Positions 15,159-20,424 of a stretch of DNA of 20,424 bases are shown piece by piece. Location: positions 1 to 20,424 of the IMG/VR virus record IMGVR_UViG_3300015263_001393; one strand, written 5' to 3'. A program made the translations under genes and the position numbers. A model generated the notes under the pieces. The model was not told the DNA's origin. It searched no databases and saw nothing but the letters and a program-made list of their open reading frames with translations. Numbering within the stretch: the stretch's first letter is position 1; the number at the start of each line of letters is the position of its first letter. This stretch comes from a virus.

Positions 15159-15965
15159 CTACTCGTCGTCTCTGCCTGCCCATTCCGGGCGTAGAGCCTC
15201 GATCTCGCTCTGGAGTTTCGATCCCTTGATCCACTCACGCGCAAACGCAAGTGCCGCGTCCGGTGACCCAAGGTTCTGAACCCGCTGACTGGCCTCCATC
15301 AGACCCTTCGTGTTGGGTTCTCCCTCATTGGCCAGGGGTGGTCCACTGTTGCCAATCGGCTCACTCGCGGCAATCTTGTCCGCTCGGCGCTGCGGGTTGT
15401 CCGACGGCTGCGCCTTTCCCATCGTGCTTTTCCACAGGTCGTACGCCACTTCGTACGCACTTCCCTGCGTCTCGGGATCCGCCAAGAGCTTCTCGAACGC
15501 CTTGTTGATCCCGGGATTCCGCGCCAACACCTTCTCCAACTCCCGGTCGGTGAAGCGTTGGTCCACATCCTCCCGTCCGAAGAACTCCTTCTTGGCCCTC
15601 AACGAACCTTCGATCGGCCCGAAGAAGCCCCGCACCTGCTCCGTGATCAGGTCCGGAATCCTCTGCAACGCCTCGATGACAGGCTTCTGCTTGGCGTCGA
15701 TCACCTTCTGAAGCGCATGCACATCCAGTCGTCCCTCGTCATCGTACAGGTCCTCCTCCCGAGTCCTGCCCGGCTGGGGCTCTGATGCCTGGAATTGCCT
15801 CAGCTGCTCGTTCGCCTGCTGCAAAATCTTCATCTGTTCCTGGCTCGTTGAAGCCACACTCTTCCACTTGTCCAACTCTGCGATCGTATTGCGAAACCCA
15901 CGCTCGGCTTCCTCGCGTGATTTGTACTTTCCGAACCAGAGTTCCTCTTGCGGGTTGTCCGCCAT
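15159..15965 (-). CDS. Scaffold-like head assembly protein
   Basis: A 268-residue protein counted from ATG 15965. A GTG 51 nt upstream (16016) gives a longer form, but the recognisable part begins here. ELWFGKYKSREEAERGFRN (9-27) is the G-K-Y/F-K-x-x-E-x-x-E-K/R motif common near the N-terminus of phage head-assembly scaffolds. A charged, helix-rich middle (AELDKWKSVASTSQEQMKIL, then EEDLYDDEGRLDVHALQKVI) and acidic, hydrophilic C-terminus (LQSEIEALRPEWAGRDDE) fit a non-structural scaffold. Its place between the portal block and the capsid gene is classic. No protease domain is visible, so scaffold removal may be by exit rather than cleavage. Start uncertain by 17 codons. Confidence 0.78.
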   Translation of the reverse strand: MADNPQEELWFGKYKSREEAERGFRNTIAELDKWKSVASTSQEQMKILQQANEQLRQFQASEPQPGRTREEDLYDDEGRLDVHALQKVIDAKQKPVIEALQRIPDLITEQVRGFFGPIEGSLRAKKEFFGREDVDQRFTDRELEKVLARNPGINKAFEKLLADPETQGSAYEVAYDLWKSTMGKAQPSDNPQRRADKIAASEPIGNSGPPLANEGEPNTKGLMEASQRVQNLGSPDAALAFAREWIKGSKLQSEIEALRPEWAGRDDE

Positions 15966-16000
15966 GATCCATCCACCACCCTCGGTCGGGTTGTCCGACC

Positions 16001-16339
16001 TCACACGTCCACCCACGGCCCCCGCTTCAGGGACTCTCCCTCGGCGGCCTGGCGAACCATCTCATCATAGTGGTTCTTGCGGCTGGTCGGCAAGTCCGCC
16101 ATCCACAACAACATCTCGATTCGGCCCGTGATCCGGGCATAATCCGCTTGCGGCAAGGTGCTCGCGGCCACCTGATTCATCTGCGACCTCAGCTGGTCCC
16201 CGATCTCCTCCCTCAACACCGCGAACGCCTGACTCTTCTCCACGGCCAGCCACGCCTCATACAACGTCCGGCCCCGCCTCAACTCCTCCTCAGCGTCCTG
16301 CGGAACTCCCCTCTTCGCGAACGGGTTCCACCACTTCAT
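16001..16339 (-). CDS. 112-residue protein between portal and scaffold, unknown
   Basis: Starts at ATG 16339, overlapping the portal stop as ATGA. The protein is short, charged and predicted helical (KWWNPFAKRG, DAEEELRRGRTLYEAWLAVE, SQAFAVLREEIGDQLRSQMN, ARITGRIEMLLWMADLPTS), with no signal peptide or membrane segment. Small proteins in this position in podoviral genomes are often head-assembly accessories, but I recognise no family. It may help portal or scaffold assembly given its tight coupling with the portal gene; that is inference from position only. Confidence 0.75.
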   Translation of the reverse strand: MKWWNPFAKRGVPQDAEEELRRGRTLYEAWLAVEKSQAFAVLREEIGDQLRSQMNQVAASTLPQADYARITGRIEMLLWMADLPTSRKNHYDEMVRQAAEGESLKRGPWVDV

Positions 16340-18180
16340 CCCACCGCTCCTAACTCTTTCGGCCGAGCACTCGGCACCCCACTCTCGCCCTCTCCACCAA
16401 TCGCGGCCTGCTGCATCTGGGCCGCCAAGTTCAGGATCACCGCGTCCGTGCCCATCAGCTCGTCCGCGTTCGGCACCCCACTCAGCAGCATAATGTGCCG
16501 CAGCATAAGGACCCAGTTGACGAACTGCGCCATCACCGGGTTGCTCCCTGCCACCTGCATCACCTGCAACAGCTTCTGGAAGTGCGTATCCCGGTCCACG
16601 CCCCGCAACGAGCCCATCGCCCGCGCCTCGTAGTCGGGCAACATCTCGTTCACCCCGAGCTGGTCCCCCTCCATCGGGATCGGCCTGAACGTCAGCGGGT
16701 CCAGCAACGCACTCGTCCCCATCGCCCTCAACTGGTGTGGGAACGTCAGGTACCTCCGATTCAGCTGCACGAACCAGTTCGCCGTCTTCTCCAGGAACTG
16801 CCGCTCGAACAGCCTCGCCCCCATCAACGTCCGGATGTTCGCCGCCGTCTGCCGACCCACGAACCCCCGCGCCGTCTCACGGTCTGGCCCACTGAAGCCC
16901 TGCATCGCATCCCTGATGATGCCCGTGCCCTGCTCCATCCACTGCATCTGCTGCTCAAGCTCGGTGTACGTGTTCGCCAAGCCCCGCAGGTCCATCGACA
17001 ACGGCGCGATGTTCCCGTCGATCGGACCCTCCACGCGCAACAGCCCGCCGGGTCGCACCCACCACTTCCGCGTATCTGGAAGGACACGACTGTTCACCAG
17101 GAACACCGGGTCCGTCGCCAGCTGCAACGCATCGAGCTTCTGGCTCGCCATCGCGTTGCTCGCCGTCTGCAACTTCTCCACACTCTCGACCATCGACGGC
17201 CGATGGAAGTAGTCGGGATCGGGGATCGGCGCGAACTCACCGAACGGCAGCCGACCGAACGGGTTGGGTCCCGCCCTCAACAGGTGCTTGCGGGCCGCCA
17301 CCGTAATGACGAGGTTGACCTGCCCCTCCTTACCCAACGCGCGGGGCACCCGTCCCCAAAACTGCAAGATCTCGATGGGCTTCTCGTAGTCCGTCGTGCC
17401 CCAATCGCCCTCGATCCGCTCACTCGCGGGGTTCTCGTACCCCACCAACGTCGCGTCCTGGGGCTGTTGGCGCGCCTTCGGGTCCATTTGCACTTCGGCA
17501 GCGCCCGCCTTCTCGAAGAACCCATCCTCCGCGAGCCGGTTGATGTCCTCCAAATCGAGGAAGAACCGCTCCACCACCCACCGCATGTCGCGGATCCGCG
17601 CGACACCGGGCTGTGGGAAGAAGTCCCGCATCCTGACGTACCGTGCGACCGGCCCATCGAATGTGAACTCTTCCCCCGTATACTCGGCTTCACCTGCGCC
17701 GAGATCCGCCCGGAAGTAGATTTGCTCCCGCTCCACGGCCCACGTGTACTTCGCCACGCTCGTCCCGAACACGCTCGCCCCCACCAACATCCGCGTGCTC
17801 ACATCGAAAATGTCTGCATCCTCGAACTGCGCCGCGTTGAGGGCGGTCCGCTTCCGCGCGATCACCTGATCTTCTGGCCCACCCGCCATGAACGTGATGG
17901 GCTCCCCGCTCCCACCGAGCGAGATATCCACAATGCGCGCCGTGTTGTTCTGGACCATACTGAACAGGATGGGGATCGCGATGTTGTTGCGGTACGGAAT
18001 CAGCTTGCCCTGCTTGTACCCACGGTACAGCTTGTACCACTTCGCCGCCTTCGTGTACCACGGCTGGAAATGGTCCCGACTCAGCTCGAACGACTGTGTT
18101 GCCAGATTGACGTACTGCTCCCGTCGTTCCGCAGGGGTGGCCGCACGTTTCACCTCACCTTCTCGCTTTCGATACGCCAT
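16336..18180 (-). CDS. Portal protein (podovirus type)
   Basis: A 614-residue protein starting at ATG 18180, overlapping the exonuclease stop by one base (TGATG). It lies between the terminase block and the scaffold, the usual place of a portal gene. The sequence shows portal features: an N-terminal helical segment (REQYVNLATQSFELSRDHFQPWYTKAA) leading to YRNNIAIPILFSMVQNNTARI, the long stem-crown helices (SVEKLQTASNAMASQKLDAL, TYTELEQQMQWMEQGTGII), and a loop with PDRETARGFVGRQTAANIR, like the wing and tunnel-loop regions of P22-like portals. The acidic C-terminal tail is short. The portal forms the 12-subunit ring through which DNA is packaged and the adaptor attaches. Family call based on order, length and motif style. 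Confidence 0.88.
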   Translation of the reverse strand: MAYRKREGEVKRAATPAERREQYVNLATQSFELSRDHFQPWYTKAAKWYKLYRGYKQGKLIPYRNNIAIPILFSMVQNNTARIVDISLGGSGEPITFMAGGPEDQVIARKRTALNAAQFEDADIFDVSTRMLVGASVFGTSVAKYTWAVEREQIYFRADLGAGEAEYTGEEFTFDGPVARYVRMRDFFPQPGVARIRDMRWVVERFFLDLEDINRLAEDGFFEKAGAAEVQMDPKARQQPQDATLVGYENPASERIEGDWGTTDYEKPIEILQFWGRVPRALGKEGQVNLVITVAARKHLLRAGPNPFGRLPFGEFAPIPDPDYFHRPSMVESVEKLQTASNAMASQKLDALQLATDPVFLVNSRVLPDTRKWWVRPGGLLRVEGPIDGNIAPLSMDLRGLANTYTELEQQMQWMEQGTGIIRDAMQGFSGPDRETARGFVGRQTAANIRTLMGARLFERQFLEKTANWFVQLNRRYLTFPHQLRAMGTSALLDPLTFRPIPMEGDQLGVNEMLPDYEARAMGSLRGVDRDTHFQKLLQVMQVAGSNPVMAQFVNWVLMLRHIMLLSGVPNADELMGTDAVILNLAAQMQQAAIGGEGESGVPSARPKELGAVG

Positions 18181-18737
18181 CAGAAGCTCACCCCCAATTC
18201 ACGTCCGTTGGGATCCACGACGAAACCCGCCTCTTTCCCGTGCAGGTAGAGCCGCCACGTCAACCACGTATCCCGAAACGCGTACGTGAACAGCTTCCCC
18301 ATCTCCCCGTCCTTCCACAGACCCGGCGCGCTCGCCCCGTCGGGCTCCGTCTTGCCGAACCCCAGCGTGTCCTGGCAGATCCGGTCCAACTTCCAGCTTC
18401 CCTTCGGCCACCGCTCCGGGCCACACGCCTTCCGAATCCTCGCGTACAGGTCGCAGTTGTGCCGTATGTTGATCCGTCGTCCCAATGTCCACCCCAGCAC
18501 GACATTATCGTACTGCAACCCATTGAAGGATACCACGGACTCGGCCGCCTCAAGCCGTTTTGCGAGTGCCTCGATGTCGTGGCCCTCCGCGTCGCCCGCC
18601 GTGTAGAACGTCGGGAGGCCCGTCTCCGCCTCGATCACACACGCAACGCTGATCCCCGCGTGCGTCTTGAACATCGTCCAGTCTTCTCGGTCATCCTTCG
18701 ACTCAAGAGCCTCACTGTCCCAAACCACCACACCCAC
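18180..18737 (-). CDS. DEDDy 3'-5' exonuclease (RNase H-like)
   Basis: A 185-residue protein. The first possible start (GTG 18773) overlaps the terminase end; the GTG at 18737 is preferred because GGAGAG is just upstream and the domain begins at once. The DEDD exonuclease motifs are complete: VVVWDSEA (Exo I, D7 and E9), SFNGLQYDNVVL (Exo II, with D77), GSWKLDRICQDTLGFGKTE (an RNase H-like element around 113-131) and YAFRD (Exo III, 152-156, the Y-x-x-x-D of DEDDy enzymes). Such proteins remove nucleotides from 3' ends; family relatives include proofreading domains and YprB-like nucleases. Position between terminase and portal is unusual and may link it to end processing during packaging, but that is only contextual. 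Confidence 0.82.
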   Translation of the reverse strand: MGVVVWDSEALESKDDREDWTMFKTHAGISVACVIEAETGLPTFYTAGDAEGHDIEALAKRLEAAESVVSFNGLQYDNVVLGWTLGRRINIRHNCDLYARIRKACGPERWPKGSWKLDRICQDTLGFGKTEPDGASAPGLWKDGEMGKLFTYAFRDTWLTWRLYLHGKEAGFVVDPNGRELGVSF

Positions 18738-18740
18738 GCG

Positions 18741-18746
18741 CTCTCC
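18741..18746 (-). promoter_or_regulatory. Ribosome binding site of the exonuclease gene
   Basis: GGAGAG on the minus strand, 3 nt before the GTG at 18737 (5 nt counted from GGAG). It argues for this start over the longer GTG at 18773. Confidence 0.6.
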
Positions 18747-18751
18747 AATCG

Positions 18752-20424
18752 TCAGTGAACGGACCCGTCCCACTGGGGCCGCTCATCGAGTTCATCGTAA
18801 ATCGTCCGAATGTCCACGTCTCGCCACTCACCGGGCGGTGTCCACATCAACTCGTCGTATGGCCGACCACGATCGACCGGCTGATCCCCACCCGTCGTGG
18901 GTGGTGGCGTGTACACATCGGGGTGAAACACGTCCGCACCTGCGTCCGCCATGTCCCGTTTCGCGAATCCGATGTGCGTCATCTCGTACACCAGCTCTTG
19001 CACGGCCCCCGCACCCCGCACGAGCCGCACTTTTCCGGTCTTCCAGCCGTACACCGCCTGCAAAATGCGGTCTTCCTTGCTGGTGGACCGCCTCACGAGC
19101 AGCAGGTTGGGGCTCGGAATGCCGTGTTTATGGCATGCCTCCACCAAAAACTGCTCGAAAAGGCCCTCTTTGCCGCCTCCGACCCGCTCGTCCGTCACGA
19201 CGAAGGGCCAAGCACGCCGCCTCTTCAGCTCTTGGAGCATGATCACGAGCTTTTCCATGAAATCCGACCCGCTCGCGGTGTTCGATCGCCACCCGTCGAG
19301 GTAGTAGACGGTCCCGCTGACGCGATCGTGGCCCCAAATCTGGATGACGTTGTAGTCGCCGTGGCCCGCGCGCTTCGGATCCTTGAATGCGGTGTCGCAG
19401 TGCACGCTCACTTGGAGGTTTCGGGGGATGTGGTCGGGCTCCACCCACAAATACTTCACGTCGTCGTCCGTCAGCGGCATGTTCTTGCTGCTGGCGGGGT
19501 CGCACATCATCTGCGAGGCGAAGTCGTCGGGGTCCCCCTCCTCCAACTCCATCAGGTAGTCGTCGGGGTAGACCTGCGGGATGACGCTCCGCCCATCCGC
19601 GCCCCGGACGGGCTGGAACCACACGTGCCACGGCCCGCCCTCCTTGTAGAAACCCTCACGGGGGGCTGGGCACCCGCTCCACGACGCGATGCCCTCCTCC
19701 CGCATGACGCGGGCCGCCACGTCCCCCTCCACGTAGGGCGTCAACTGCACCAGGGTGAGGGCGTTCGACTTCTGGGCGAACTTCATGGAGTCCAGGTGCT
19801 CCAGGGCCTGGAACACCCAGGTCCGCTCCTCCTTCAACTTCTCCTTGACGATGGGGTCATCGAGCCGGAAGTAGTCGGGTCGGCCACCCGTCGCACCCTT
19901 CGTCACGCTGGTCGCGCGGATGCTGTAGTCGCGGAGGGTGGGGTTGGGCCGCTCGGCGTGGGTGAGGAGCCCGTCCGCCCACTTTCGGTTGTCGAGGCCG
20001 GTGGGCGCCCACACCCCGTACAGGTCGGAGAAGAGGCCGTACTGGTTGAGGCCCTCCCACACGGTCTTGGTCATCTGCACGAACTCCTTCGACTTGTCGA
20101 TGTCGTAGGAGCTGACCACTTCGGCGATGTTGGGGTCGAGGAGGTGGATCCACTGATCGACGGCCGCCCCAATCGTGGACTTGCCGAACCCACGGAAGGC
20201 GATCGTGATGAGCTTCTTGGGCCGACGGATACCGGCGCGGCGCCACGCCATCCACTCCAGGATGTGGGCGCCGATCCACCGGGCGTACCGACCATGCAGG
20301 TCCACGTCGAGCCAGTTGTCTTGGGGGTTGTCCAGACAGTACGGGCGCGCACCGAAGCCGTAGCACAGGTACCACCAGAACGATCGCTTTCCCACTTCCC
20401 CAAGTAGCCGACGCAGCTCTTTCA
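18752..20424 (-). CDS. terL: Terminase large subunit (5' end cut by window)
   Basis: The frame is open to the right edge, so the N-terminus lies beyond 20424; a GTG at 20395 is in frame but unlikely to be the real start, since at least nine more codons (KELRRLLGE) precede it. Counting from that GTG: Walker A ITIAFRGFGKST (63-74), Walker B DYFRLDD (174-180), a coupling motif ALTLVQLTPY (212-221), and the nuclease domain with HCDTAF (332-337), VVTDERVGG (399-407) and DMADAGADVF (481-490), which should supply the metal-binding acids. This protein powers DNA entry into the prohead and cuts concatemers. No small-terminase gene is visible in the window; it may lie upstream. Family call high. Confidence 0.9.
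   Translation of the reverse strand, partial: KELRRLLGEVGKRSFWWYLCYGFGARPYCLDNPQDNWLDVDLHGRYARWIGAHILEWMAWRRAGIRRPKKLITIAFRGFGKSTIGAAVDQWIHLLDPNIAEVVSSYDIDKSKEFVQMTKTVWEGLNQYGLFSDLYGVWAPTGLDNRKWADGLLTHAERPNPTLRDYSIRATSVTKGATGGRPDYFRLDDPIVKEKLKEERTWVFQALEHLDSMKFAQKSNALTLVQLTPYVEGDVAARVMREEGIASWSGCPAPREGFYKEGGPWHVWFQPVRGADGRSVIPQVYPDDYLMELEEGDPDDFASQMMCDPASSKNMPLTDDDVKYLWVEPDHIPRNLQVSVHCDTAFKDPKRAGHGDYNVIQIWGHDRVSGTVYYLDGWRSNTASGSDFMEKLVIMLQELKRRRAWPFVVTDERVGGGKEGLFEQFLVEACHKHGIPSPNLLLVRRSTSKEDRILQAVYGWKTGKVRLVRGAGAVQELVYEMTHIGFAKRDMADAGADVFHPDVYTPPPTTGGDQPVDRGRPYDELMWTPPGEWRDVDIRTIYDELDERPQWDGSVH

Noticed and set aside
16495-18249. Plus-strand open frame of 584 codons
   Set aside because: Antisense shadow of the portal gene; no recognisable domain.
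18755-20407. Plus-strand open frame of 550 codons opposite the terminase
   Set aside because: It is a shadow of the terminase frame, rich in V, H, R and P with no domain, and the minus frame carries all terminase motifs.
1-20424. tRNA genes, CRISPR arrays, insertion sequences, integrase or attachment sites
   Set aside because: Reading both strands I saw no cloverleaf, repeat-spacer array, transposase or inverted-repeat ends, so none is called.

Overview
This window is part of the late (virion-assembly) region of a tailed double-stranded DNA bacteriophage. Every gene I can support lies on the minus strand, so biological order runs from the right end (20424) to the left end (1). The set is a large terminase, portal, scaffold-like protein, SU10-type HK97-fold major capsid protein, a P22 gp4-like adaptor, a large nozzle-like protein and two beta-helix tailspikes, with no tape-measure, tail-tube or sheath gene. 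That set points to a short-tailed (podovirus-like) phage. The DNA is G+C-rich and the host cannot be told from the sequence. Both end genes are cut by the window: the terminase continues beyond 20424 and the second tailspike continues beyond position 1.

Layout from right to left. (1) Packaging and head: large terminase (18752 to beyond 20424), a DEDDy-type 3'-5' exonuclease (18180-18737), portal (16336-18180), a 112-residue protein of unknown role, scaffold-like protein, major capsid protein (14120-15133) and a 122-residue protein of unknown role. (2) A glycan cassette of about 7 kb (6600-13742): a GT4-like glycosyltransferase, a small Cys-rich ORF, a second GT-B-like transferase, a SAM methyltransferase-like protein, two tandem GT-A enzymes, a TagD-like cytidylyltransferase, an SpsF/CMP-sugar-synthetase-like protein, a third GT-A enzyme, a small protein with a twin-arginine-like signal, and a NeuB-like sugar-acid synthase. 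(3) Tail: adaptor (5819-6574), tailspike A (3729-5819), nozzle-like protein (1660-3732) and tailspike B (1-1667, partial).

Nearly every junction is a 1-8 nt stop/start overlap (ATGA or TGATG) or a gap of no more than about 35 nt, and I see no promoter or terminator. The simplest reading is one long late transcript. The sugar-modifying genes would then be made together with capsid and tail proteins.

The most interesting inference is that the phage makes and attaches its own glycan during late infection. NeuB-like, SpsF-like and TagD-like enzymes would make CMP- or CDP-activated donors, and five putative glycosyltransferases plus a methyltransferase would assemble and cap the glycan. The target could be the virion or the host surface; the sequence does not decide which. 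Several gene starts given here are downstream of the longest possible open frame, chosen from Shine-Dalgarno sites, stop/start overlaps and where the recognisable domain begins. There is no stretch of 300 bases without a gene.
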